Below are positions 1-6,800 of a DNA stretch of 10,615 nt, piece by piece. The position numbers and the translations under genes are program-made. Under the pieces are notes generated by a model. It saw nothing but the letters and a program-made list of their open reading frames with translations. It was not told where the DNA came from and made no database searches. The DNA is from Desulfobacterales bacterium C00003060. Its GTDB lineage: Bacteria; Desulfobacterota; Desulfobacteria; Desulfobacterales; C00003060. Within the stretch, counting starts at the first letter, position 1, and each line of letters opens with the position of its first letter. Location of the stretch: NCBI GenBank assembly GCA_001751085.1, contig MAXP01000239.1:1-10615 (forward strand), written 5' to 3'.

Positions 1-30
1 CGGCTATTGATGTTCATGGCCGGCGAAAAA

Positions 31-59
31 GTGTCATTTGTGGCCTTTCGAGGTATAAT
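31..59 (+). promoter_or_regulatory. Candidate sigma70-type promoter upstream of glgB
   Basis: A perfect TATAAT at 54-59 is preceded, with a 17-bp spacer, by GTGTCA at 31-36, which matches the TTGACA consensus at 4 of 6 positions. Transcription would start near 66 and give a leader of about 55 nt containing the heptamer array. The -35 box is weak, so this is a candidate read from consensus only. The same TATAAT recurs at 115-120, directly against the ATG, as part of a direct repeat. Confidence 0.4.
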
Positions 60-121
60 AACCACTTAGGGCTCTTCAACCGGGAACCGGGAACGGTGAA
101 CCGCTCAACCCAGGTATAATA
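51..121. repeat. Heptamer array bracketed by a 10-bp direct repeat
   Basis: AGGTATAATA occurs at 51-60 and again at 112-121, the second copy running into the glgB start codon. Between the copies, 78-105 contains four 7-bp units, AACCGGG, AACCGGG, AACGGTG and AACCGCT, with a decayed fifth unit to 112. The direct repeat could be a target duplication left by insertion of the array, or a simple 61-bp duplication. The arrangement is seen directly; the mechanism is inferred. Confidence 0.55.
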
Positions 122-2388
122 TGATGGCAGAAAAATCTTTACTCTCAGGAATTCCCGCAGAGAACATAGAAAGGCTCGTCAGGGTCGAGCATACTGATCC
201 GCACAGCATTCTCGGGGGCCATGCCTACACGGTCAGAAACAAAAAGGGAAGCGTAGTACGTGCTTTTCACCCCGAGGCAGTCAAGGCAGAAGTCCTTATT
301 CAGGGGAAAGAGCCTTCTCTCATGACAAAGTGCCATCCTGGTGGTCTTTTTGCCGCTTTTATCCCTCACCAACAGCTCCCCGTCCGTTACAGAATTCGTT
401 TCATTTTTGCTGATGGAAACCACTGGGAAAGCAATGATCCTTACCAGTTCTTGCCGACCCTGGGGGATATGGACCTGTACCTGGCAGGAGAAGGGACCCA
501 TCATCGCCTTTATGAAAGGCTCGGAGCTCACTTGCATAAGATAGATGGTGTACGGGGCATCTCCTTTGCCGTTTGGGCACCAAACGCAATAAGGGTGAGC
601 GTCGTTGGGAATTTCAACCGATGGGACGGCAGGCTCTTTCCCATGAGAGAAATGGGCGCTTCCGGAATCTGGGAGATCTTTGTCCCCGGGCTCGAACCCG
701 GCACCGTTTACAAGTATGAGATCAAAACCGCTAAAAAGGAGCTGAGACTAAAAACCGACCCATACGCCTTTGCCATGGAACTGAGACCAAAGACCGCCTC
801 TGTTGTATGGGACATAGATGCCTACCGATGGAATGATGATGAATGGATAGCCGGCCGCGGCAAGCGAAACTTGCGCCAGGAGCCAATGGCCATCTACGAG
901 GTACACCTCGGGTCCTGGATGCGTGTGACCCAAGAGGAAAACAGGTGGCTTACGTATCGGAAACTTGCCCCTAAGCTCATTGAACACGTCAAGAAGTTCG
1001 GGTTTACCCATGTGGAGCTTTTGCCTGTTGCCGAGCATCCTTATGACGCATCCTGGGGTTATCAGGTGACAGGCTATTACGCCCCCACCAGCCGCTTTGG
1101 GAACCCTGATGATTTCAAGTATTTCGTCGATACATGCCACCAGCATGGCATCGGAGTCATTCTGGACTGGGTGCCCGGCCACTTCCCAAAAGACGATTAT
1201 AGCCTGAGGCTCTTCGATGGCACCGCCCTTTACGAACACTCTGATCCCCGTCAGGGCGAACATACGGAGTGGGGCACACTCGTCTTTAACTTTGGCAGAA
1301 GTGAGGTTCGCAATTTTCTCATGGCAAATGCCCTGTTTTGGCTGGACAGGTATCATATTGATGGCATCAGGGTCGATGCGGTTGCCTCCATGCTGTATCT
1401 CGATTACGGCAGGCAAGATGGGGAGTGGATTCCAAATAAGTACGGAGGAAACGAAAACCTGGAGGCCATTGAATTCTTCCGAAGGCTAAATGAGGCGGTC
1501 TACGGGCTGTTTCCAGGGTGTTTTACGATCGCCGAAGAATCAACGGCCTGGACAGGGGTTACCTTGCCGGCCTACCTTGGCGGTCTCGGTTTTGGCTTCA
1601 AATGGGATATGGGATGGATGCACGACACCCTGCTTTACTTCAGCAAGGAACCTGTCCATCGAAAATACCATCACAATAATCTGACCTTTTCCATGATGTA
1701 TGCATACAGTGAAAACTTTGTCCTGCCCTTTTCCCATGACGAGGTGGTTTACGGCAAGGGCTCTCTTCTCAGAAAAATGCCGGGAGACGAATGGCAAAAA
1801 CGCGCCAATCTGAGACTGTTGCTGGGGTACATGTATACACATCCGGGGAAAAAGCTTCTTTTCATGGGAACAGAACTGGCATCATGGGATGAGTGGTACC
1901 ATGAAAACGGCCTTGACTGGCACGTGCAAACCGACCCGATGTGCCAGGCCTTCCAGCGATTCCTGACGGACATCGGGAGACTGTATCTGGAGCATCCGGC
2001 CCTATGGGAGCTGGACACATCCCCTGAAGGCTTCTCGTGGATTGACTGCAATGACTCGCAGAGCAGTGTAGTCTCTTACATACGTTACGGAAGGAAAAAG
2101 CACCTGGTCTGTGTCTTGAACTTAACCCCTATCCCCAGACGAGACTATCGAATAGGCGTACCGAAACAGGGAGGTTACTCTGAACGTATCAACAGCGACT
2201 CGGTTTACTACGGAGGAAGCGACCTCGGCAATGAAGGCCAAGTTGAGACAGAGGAAATCCCGTCTCATGGTTTCCCGCAATCAGTCTCGCTGACCTTGCC
2301 TCCCCTGGCTTGCTTGATTTTGGAACCAACGCATATCGTGAACCGTAAACCGCAAAAGCGAGTGCCTTCAATTGAGAGATTACTATAG
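121..2388 (+). CDS. glgB: 1,4-alpha-glucan branching enzyme (GlgB, GH13)
   Basis: This enzyme makes the alpha-1,6 branches of glycogen by cleaving an alpha-1,4 chain and transferring the piece to a C6 hydroxyl, in the cytoplasm. The protein has 755 residues; E. coli GlgB has 728. Order: an N1 domain (about 10-125), a CBM48 domain (about 140-235, with VWAPNA and GNFNRW motifs), a GH13 barrel (about 260-620) and a C-terminal beta domain ending at LPPLACLILEP (726-736). The triad is intact: nucleophile D419 in DGIRVDAV, acid/base E472 in TIAEEST, and D540 in SHDEVVYGKGS; the 53- and 68-residue spacings match the E. coli enzyme. Residues 737-755 extend past the usual end of the family and are partly encoded by a heptamer repeat. 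Start: two adjacent ATGs (121 and 124), preceded only by a weak AGG at 112-114. No glgA, glgC or glgP is visible nearby. Confidence 0.97.
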   Translation: MMAEKSLLSGIPAENIERLVRVEHTDPHSILGGHAYTVRNKKGSVVRAFHPEAVKAEVLIQGKEPSLMTKCHPGGLFAAFIPHQQLPVRYRIRFIFADGNHWESNDPYQFLPTLGDMDLYLAGEGTHHRLYERLGAHLHKIDGVRGISFAVWAPNAIRVSVVGNFNRWDGRLFPMREMGASGIWEIFVPGLEPGTVYKYEIKTAKKELRLKTDPYAFAMELRPKTASVVWDIDAYRWNDDEWIAGRGKRNLRQEPMAIYEVHLGSWMRVTQEENRWLTYRKLAPKLIEHVKKFGFTHVELLPVAEHPYDASWGYQVTGYYAPTSRFGNPDDFKYFVDTCHQHGIGVILDWVPGHFPKDDYSLRLFDGTALYEHSDPRQGEHTEWGTLVFNFGRSEVRNFLMANALFWLDRYHIDGIRVDAVASMLYLDYGRQDGEWIPNKYGGNENLEAIEFFRRLNEAVYGLFPGCFTIAEESTAWTGVTLPAYLGGLGFGFKWDMGWMHDTLLYFSKEPVHRKYHHNNLTFSMMYAYSENFVLPFSHDEVVYGKGSLLRKMPGDEWQKRANLRLLLGYMYTHPGKKLLFMGTELASWDEWYHENGLDWHVQTDPMCQAFQRFLTDIGRLYLEHPALWELDTSPEGFSWIDCNDSQSSVVSYIRYGRKKHLVCVLNLTPIPRRDYRIGVPKQGGYSERINSDSVYYGGSDLGNEGQVETEEIPSHGFPQSVSLTLPPLACLILEPTHIVNRKPQKRVPSIERLL
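2338..2358. repeat. Heptamer repeat inside the 3' end of glgB
   Basis: Three 7-bp units, GTGAACC, GTAAACC and GCAAAAG, lie in frame and encode V740 to K746 of GlgB. They share GTGAACCG with the array upstream of glgB (96-103). A related motif, GGGTTAC plus GGGTTCC, lies in the opposite orientation at 2441-2454. The repeat content is read directly; a shared origin for the copies is inferred. Confidence 0.5.
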
Positions 2389-2438
2389 TCCTTAAGAAAA
2401 AGATTTTGGGGTTCAACATAGCCTCGTAGCAAAAAACA

Positions 2439-2454
2439 GCGGGTTACGGGTTCC
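2439..2454. repeat. Inverted copy of the GTGAACC-type heptamer
   Basis: GC followed by GGGTTAC and GGGTTCC. Its reverse complement matches 2338-2353, inside the end of glgB, at 12 of 16 positions. The two copies are about 85 bp apart and could pair imperfectly across the glgB stop codon. There is no T-run, so I do not call it a terminator. Confidence 0.4.
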
Positions 2455-2458
2455 AAGC

Positions 2459-2540
2459 AAGCTCAAAGCTGAAAGCTCAAGGCTCAAAGAAAAACCATGA
2501 TTCTGCTGCTTTGAACTTTCAGCTTTGAGCTTTGAGCCTT
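2459..2540. repeat. Two facing heptamer arrays forming a long inverted repeat
   Basis: The left array at 2460-2487 is AGCTCAA, AGCTGAA, AGCTCAA, GGCTCAA. The right array at 2511-2538, read on the minus strand, is GGCTCAA, AGCTCAA, AGCTGAA, AGTTCAA. The arrays pair as a 22-bp stem (2459-2480 with 2511-2532) with one mismatch at 2476 and a 30-nt loop. An alternative perfect 11-bp pairing joins 2479-2489 with 2530-2540. This is the main content of the 237-bp gap between glgB and the next gene; I see nothing else in the gap apart from the inverted heptamer at 2439-2454. No U-tract follows the stem, so intrinsic termination is doubtful. Confidence 0.85.
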
Positions 2541-2625
2541 CCACTACCAACAACAAAGTTAGGTCTTGCTGAGCCTTTACTGTACCCCAAAAACATTATC
2601 TTGAAATCTATATCGAGGCAAAAAA

Positions 2626-3144
2626 ATGAACCCGGGAAAGATTAAGAACCGTTCTCAACTGATGCGCTTTTTGGTTCAGGAACACCATGCGCGACAGCTC
2701 CACTACGATCTTCGCTTGGAGATGGCCGGCGTATTGAAATCCTGGGCCTTGCCCAAGGGGCCGTCCTTAAACCCGGCTGACAAGAGGCTTGCGGTTATGG
2801 TGGATGACCACCCCCTTGAATACTTCGGCTTTGAGGGGATCATTCCTGCCGGTCAATACGGAGCAGGCGCCGTTGTGGTTTGGGATCAGGGAGAGTACGG
2901 CCTCCTTGAAGGAAACGATCCGCTTGAGGCCCTCGAAGGCGGAAAGATGATCATTGAGCTCCACGGCAAGATACTTAAAGGCGGTTTTTCCCTCGTAAGA
3001 ATGAAAGGCCGAGGCGAGAATAACTGGCTTCTAATCAAGAAAAAAGACGTTTACAGTCGGACCGGGTGGACAATTTCGAGGGCACTTACAAAAGAAAAGG
3101 AAGCCATCCTGCAGGAGAGGGTACCGCCCTGCAAGGCAGATTGA
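2626..3144 (+). CDS. Stand-alone LigD-type 3'-phosphoesterase domain protein
   Basis: The 172 residues correspond to the phosphoesterase (PE) module of the NHEJ ligase LigD, without the ligase or polymerase modules. In studied members this module removes 3'-phosphates and 3'-terminal ribonucleotides so that DNA ends can be sealed. The metal and phosphate ligands known from Pseudomonas LigD (H42, H48, D50, R52, H84, Y88) all have counterparts at identical spacing: H20, H26, D28, R30, H62 and Y66, in HHARQLHYDLRLE and DDHPLEYFGFEG. The active site therefore looks complete. GAGG at 2615-2618, 7 nt before the ATG, supports this start. The gene is 48 bp upstream of a tyrosine phosphatase in the same direction, so they may be co-transcribed. 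No Ku, ligase or polymerase gene lies in the window, so a role in NHEJ rather than other end repair is not shown. Confidence 0.93.
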   Translation: MNPGKIKNRSQLMRFLVQEHHARQLHYDLRLEMAGVLKSWALPKGPSLNPADKRLAVMVDDHPLEYFGFEGIIPAGQYGAGAVVVWDQGEYGLLEGNDPLEALEGGKMIIELHGKILKGGFSLVRMKGRGENNWLLIKKKDVYSRTGWTISRALTKEKEAILQERVPPCKAD

Positions 3145-3192
3145 CTGATCGGTTATGGGTTTCTTGACTTCTTAACCAAAGGATCTGTAAAC

Positions 3193-3909
3193 ATGGCCAG
3201 GGAGATAGCAAATATCTTATTTGTATGCACAGGCAACATTTGTCGCAGTCCCTTTTGCCAGGGCCTTTTCACAAAGGTTGCGGCCCAAGAAGGGCTCAAG
3301 GGCCTTAGAGCAGATTCTGCCGGATTGCTTGCACTTCCAGGCAACCCTGCCACTTTTCTGGCGCAACGAGTTGCTGCTGAACACGGTCTGGACTTGGCTG
3401 AACACGAGGCAAAATCTGTGTCAAAAGACCTTGTGGCCTGGTCCGATCTGATCCTGGTCATGGAAAAATCCCATGAGGAAGACGTATCAACTGACTTTCC
3501 GGAAACAGCAGGCAGGGTTCTTTTACTCAGGCACTTTGCCCGCTATGGTTCTCGAACGCGAGGCATTGCCGACCCCTATGGACTTGATTACAACGCATAC
3601 CGGTTTTGCTTCCTTGATATTGAGGACGGGGTTTTAGGTCTCATCGATTTTCTCTGCAGCCGCTCAATCACTTTTGAACCTATACAGGTGATCTGTTATG
3701 AGGGCTACAAATCCAATGAATCCCCGCGTTCATTTGTACGGGACAGCAGGACCTTGAATATTACTAAAATTGTTGACCGTTGGTATGATAGCAACACAGA
3801 TGCCCAATCCGAAGTCACGGATTATTTCAAGGTGCTGGCTGATGACGGGGGCACGCATCTTATCCGTTACAACCGGCTGCTTGACAGTTGGGCGGTACTT
3901 GCCCGCTAA
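3193..3909 (+). CDS. Low-molecular-weight protein tyrosine phosphatase with a C-terminal extra domain
   Basis: Residues 5-158 form a low-molecular-weight protein tyrosine phosphatase. The CX5R(S) P-loop is C12-TGNIC-R18-S19, with nucleophile C12, and the general-acid loop has D127-P128 in IADPYGLD. It would dephosphorylate phosphotyrosine, or possibly arsenate, in the cytoplasm. Members usually have about 140-160 residues; this protein has 238. The extra segment 161-238 includes IVDRWYD, FKVLADDGGTHLIRYN and a late W. From memory it resembles small stand-alone bacterial proteins of about 70 residues with a W-Y, ADDG and LRH pattern; I cannot assign a family. The fusion is continuous in one frame with no stop. 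An AAAGGA at 3178-3183 lies 9 nt before the ATG. The gene follows the 3'-phosphoesterase gene by 48 bp and converges on the ACT-domain gene. Confidence 0.9.
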   Translation: MAREIANILFVCTGNICRSPFCQGLFTKVAAQEGLKGLRADSAGLLALPGNPATFLAQRVAAEHGLDLAEHEAKSVSKDLVAWSDLILVMEKSHEEDVSTDFPETAGRVLLLRHFARYGSRTRGIADPYGLDYNAYRFCFLDIEDGVLGLIDFLCSRSITFEPIQVICYEGYKSNESPRSFVRDSRTLNITKIVDRWYDSNTDAQSEVTDYFKVLADDGGTHLIRYNRLLDSWAVLAR

Positions 3910-3977
3910 CAGGTCAGTACAGTCCGAGGTATATGAGGAGAAGGCCCTAAGTACTCTATGTCGTGTTAGCGAGGAAT

Positions 3978-4376
3978 TTACTTGTTGATGAGTTTAAGGA
4001 CCTTTGTGTCTTTGTTCGTCTTGAATACACAAAAGGTAGAACGCTTAGCCCCTGCCGTCCCATAAATGTAGTGTATGTCTATGCCTGCTTCGGAGAGTAA
4101 AGCAGATACTTTTTCCAGCTCACCGGCCTTATTAGGCATGTCCACTACAACAACGGGCTCATACTCGGCCTGTATATCCATTTTCTTGAGGATGCGTTTG
4201 GCCTTGGCATTGTCATCTGTAATCATCATAAAATACGCCCTGTCGTCCATCTGGTAGGCACAAAGGGCCGTAATGTTGACCTCAACAGCGGATAGGGTGG
4301 CACTAATCTCAGCAAGCAGCCCCACCTTGTTTTCCATCTCGAAGGTCAGTTGCTTGGATTTGGTGGCTTTAGTCAT
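3978..4376 (-). CDS. Tandem ACT-domain protein (amino-acid-binding regulator-like)
   Basis: The 132 residues form two ACT domains and nothing else: about 8-66 (QLTFEMENKVGLLAEISATL) and about 72-132 (VVVVDMPNKAGELEKVSALL). Each has the strand, Asn-Lys-x-Gly turn and helix where ACT domains bind amino acids at domain interfaces. There is no catalytic domain, so a small-molecule-sensing role is inferred; the ligand and partner are unknown. A consensus AGGAGG lies 7 nt upstream of the ATG (plus-strand 4384-4390), which makes the start firm. The gene is divergent from the histidine kinase across a 183-bp region carrying a candidate promoter and operator-like repeats. The 68-bp convergent gap to the phosphatase gene holds no clear terminator. 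Confidence 0.9.
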   Translation of the reverse strand: MTKATKSKQLTFEMENKVGLLAEISATLSAVEVNITALCAYQMDDRAYFMMITDDNAKAKRILKKMDIQAEYEPVVVVDMPNKAGELEKVSALLSEAGIDIHYIYGTAGAKRSTFCVFKTNKDTKVLKLINK

Positions 4377-4402
4377 TGCAATTTCCTCCTTTTTCCAAGA
4401 AT

Positions 4403-4476
4403 TATGAACTCTGTCATATTTATGACCTTTGTTGTTTATGACAATAAAATAGTATGAGTCAAGTAAAAAATATCAA
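4403..4476 (-). promoter_or_regulatory. Candidate promoter and iterated TATGA boxes for the ACT gene
   Basis: On the minus strand, TTGATA (4476-4471) and TACTAT (4454-4449) are separated by 16 bp and could serve as -35 and -10. Downstream toward the ACT gene, plus-strand TATGA occurs at 4403, 4421, 4437 and 4453, spaced 18, 16 and 16 bp. The second copy lies in a 14-bp near-palindrome, GTCATATTTATGAC (4413-4426, 12 of 14 symmetric). Boxes over a start site would suit an operator. The region is AT-rich, so chance matches are possible. Confidence 0.35.
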
Positions 4477-4559
4477 ATAATTAGATAGCATGGAAATTTT
4501 TTCTGTTTAACGTACGATACAAACCTCAGAGAGAGAGACAATACCGTGAGGAGCCATCA

Positions 4560-6779
4560 TTGAAGTTATCTCAGCTACACGATATCAGTCTTAAGTGGAA
4601 GCTCATTATTCCGTTCCTTTTTCTCGCCTTGATGGGGGCCACGGCTCTGTTTCTGGTCTCTTATCATTTCCAGGCCAATCTGATTCACCACAACGAACAA
4701 AAGCGCCTGACGGATGAATATCAATATTTTTTGACTACCATCGAGTTCAAAAAAAACATGGCCATGAGCCTTGCCTACATGGTGGCCAAGAATCCTGTTG
4801 TTGCCGAGGCATTTGCCAAGAGAAACCGGAAGCGATTGGTAGAAATTCTGCATCCTGCTTACCAGATATTGCATGAGAACTTCGGGATAAAGCAATTTCA
4901 CTTTCATGTGCCACCTGCCACCTCATTCTTGCGCCTCCACGCCCTGGGTCAACGCGGAGAAAAGATGGAGGCCTACAGACATACGATTAATCAAGCGCGG
5001 GAAACCGGTACTGGCGTCGGCGGGCTTGAGCTGGGGATTTTCGGTTTTGGCATACGAAGCGTCGTCCCTGTTTTTTATCAGGGCGAGCAAGTTGGGACAG
5101 TAGAATTCGGGTTCTCTTTTGAAGAACCGCTTCTTAAGGAATTCAAAAAAATCTACGGAGCAGACCTGACGATCTACGTCCCCGGTGAACCTGGAGACAA
5201 GAAGCCCGTAATTTTTGCCTCGACCCTTGGCAGGGACCTCATTCCCCCGGAACTTTTTAACCAGGTCTTTAACACGGGAGGAGTCATATTCCATACGATC
5301 AAGAGAGAGAAAAAAGACCTGGCCGTCATTGCGGGACCGGTTCGAGACTTTTCTTCAAAGATCGTGGCTGTCGCAGAAATCAGCGTTGATCGGAGTCCCA
5401 CACGCGCTCTTCTTAAACGATATGGAACCATTGCTATAGTTATCGGGCTAACAGGGCTTGCCTTGTCCATATGTTTTGTATGGTTCATATCAGTGATTTT
5501 TACGAAGCGCATAGAAGATGTTGTACTGGCTGCAGGCCAAATTGCGGCTGGATATCGTGATACAAGGATTGCGGTGAAGAGCGCTGATGAACTAGGCACC
5601 ATGGCCCGGGCAATCAATGAGATGTTAACGTCCCTGGAAGAATCTCGAAGAAAGATCAAGGACTACGCTCAAAACCTGGAGTTAATGGTGGAACATCGGA
5701 CCCACACATTGAAGGAATCCGAAAAAACCTATCGAGCCCTGGTTGAAAATGTGCCCTTGATCGTATACCTGGTCATGGCCGATGGAACTGCTATGTTCTT
5801 GAACAGGTTCGTTGAAGAGACCATTGGGGTTTCTCCTCACCAGTTAAGTGGTCATCACGAACTGTGGGCAGAGTACATCCATCCGGACGACAGGGTTCGA
5901 ATTCTAGCTCGTTTTGAAAAATGTCTGATCCAGGGCAAGGGATTTCTTGCCGAATACAGGATGATTCACAAAGATGGCCATGTTGTGTACGTAATGGATC
6001 ACGCTATTCCCGTATTTCATGATAACAATGGCTTTATAAGGCTGGACGGCATTGTTGTGGACGTGACTGACAGAAGAGAGCTTGAGCAAAAGATCATACA
6101 AGGAGAAGAACTTCAGACCCTCAGTGAGGTCTCAGCCCGTCTGGCCCACGAGATCAGAAACCCTCTGACTTCCGTAGGCGGACTGACCCGACGTTTGCTG
6201 AAATCCCTTGATCCATCGGATCCAAGAAGGAAAAAGGCCGAATCGGTTGTGATGGAGGTGGAAAGGCTCGAAAGAATATTGAAAATGATGACCGCCTATA
6301 TTGAACCTCAGTCGATTATGTTAAGGTCATGTGACCTCAACACGGTGGTGAACGATGTTGTCGAAACAATAAGATTTGAATTCCGGGATGAGCACTTTGC
6401 TATCAAATTGCGCACGGATTTTAGCCTTCCTAAGATTAAACTCGACTGTGATCTATTTGCAAAGGTCCTTGCCAATCTGCTGGAAAACGCCTTCTTTAGA
6501 ATGAAAGAAAAAGGCGAGATTCAAGTTGCCACTCAAAGAAATGCTGAATATGCGAAAGTGACATTGTCCTACAAAGTGCCTTATGTTTCAGATGATGATA
6601 TTGAACACTTCTTCTACCCCTTTCTGGCAGACTACCCCTTTGCCAAGGGCAAGCCGGATACACCTATTCTGGATGTCCCCATATGCAAAATCATCATCCA
6701 TAAGCATGGCGGAATAATCAATGCGAGCAAAAAAAACAACAATCTGATAGAAATTACTATTTCACTCCCATTTGAGTAA
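4560..6779 (+). CDS. Membrane sensor histidine kinase (dCache-HAMP-PAS-DHp) with a degenerate ATP-binding domain
   Basis: The 739 residues run in this order: TM1 (about 15-35); a periplasmic sensor (about 36-285) with FHFHVPPATSFLRLH at 113-127, typical of dCache_3 sensors; TM2 (about 290-312); HAMP (about 313-365); a coiled coil; PAS/PAC (about 388-510); a dimerisation domain with H-box LAHEIRNPL and phospho-acceptor H530; and a CA domain (about 590-739). The N-box is present (NLLENA, N643). The G1 box DxGxG reads Y671-K-V-P-Y675, and the G2 box GTGLGL reads TPILDV before ICKIIIHKHGG. All nucleotide-lid glycines are gone, yet the frame runs to a normal C-terminus. Autokinase activity is therefore uncertain. 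The start is TTG, chosen because GAGGAG at 4548-4553 lies 6 nt upstream. No response regulator is adjacent; the divergent neighbour is the ACT-domain gene. Confidence 0.93.
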   Translation: MKLSQLHDISLKWKLIIPFLFLALMGATALFLVSYHFQANLIHHNEQKRLTDEYQYFLTTIEFKKNMAMSLAYMVAKNPVVAEAFAKRNRKRLVEILHPAYQILHENFGIKQFHFHVPPATSFLRLHALGQRGEKMEAYRHTINQARETGTGVGGLELGIFGFGIRSVVPVFYQGEQVGTVEFGFSFEEPLLKEFKKIYGADLTIYVPGEPGDKKPVIFASTLGRDLIPPELFNQVFNTGGVIFHTIKREKKDLAVIAGPVRDFSSKIVAVAEISVDRSPTRALLKRYGTIAIVIGLTGLALSICFVWFISVIFTKRIEDVVLAAGQIAAGYRDTRIAVKSADELGTMARAINEMLTSLEESRRKIKDYAQNLELMVEHRTHTLKESEKTYRALVENVPLIVYLVMADGTAMFLNRFVEETIGVSPHQLSGHHELWAEYIHPDDRVRILARFEKCLIQGKGFLAEYRMIHKDGHVVYVMDHAIPVFHDNNGFIRLDGIVVDVTDRRELEQKIIQGEELQTLSEVSARLAHEIRNPLTSVGGLTRRLLKSLDPSDPRRKKAESVVMEVERLERILKMMTAYIEPQSIMLRSCDLNTVVNDVVETIRFEFRDEHFAIKLRTDFSLPKIKLDCDLFAKVLANLLENAFFRMKEKGEIQVATQRNAEYAKVTLSYKVPYVSDDDIEHFFYPFLADYPFAKGKPDTPILDVPICKIIIHKHGGIINASKKNNNLIEITISLPFE

Positions 6780-6800
6780 TCTCAACCATTATTGCTTTTC

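Noticed and set aside
1..69. Open frame from the left edge ending in TAG at 67-69, possibly the tail of an upstream gene (ends FVAFRGIITT).
   Set aside because: Only 22 codons, no recognisable C-terminus, overlaps the candidate promoter, and another frame is also open here. It cannot be supported.
115..120. Second perfect TATAAT directly before the glgB start codon as a -10 box.
   Set aside because: A start site here would fall inside the gene, the hexamer 17 bp upstream (AACGGT) is poor, and the match is explained by the direct repeat of 51-60.
748..1416. 222-residue open frame on the minus strand inside glgB.
   Set aside because: It lies antisense to the conserved GlgB barrel, has no recognisable domain, and is best explained as a codon-bias shadow.
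2459..2540. Heptamer arrays as a CRISPR array or an intrinsic terminator of glgB.
   Set aside because: Units are 7 bp and contiguous without spacers, so not CRISPR. No T-run follows the stem, so intrinsic termination is unsupported.
2576..2601. TTTACT and TTATCT as a promoter for the 3'-phosphoesterase gene.
   Set aside because: The spacer is only 14 bp and both boxes are weak.
3910..3977. Possible terminator between the convergent phosphatase and ACT genes.
   Set aside because: I see only short AGTAC/GTACT complementarity and no GC-rich stem with a T-run on either strand.
5174..5659. 161-residue minus-strand open frame within the histidine kinase gene.
   Set aside because: It is antisense to the sensor, TM2 and HAMP region and shows no protein-family signature.
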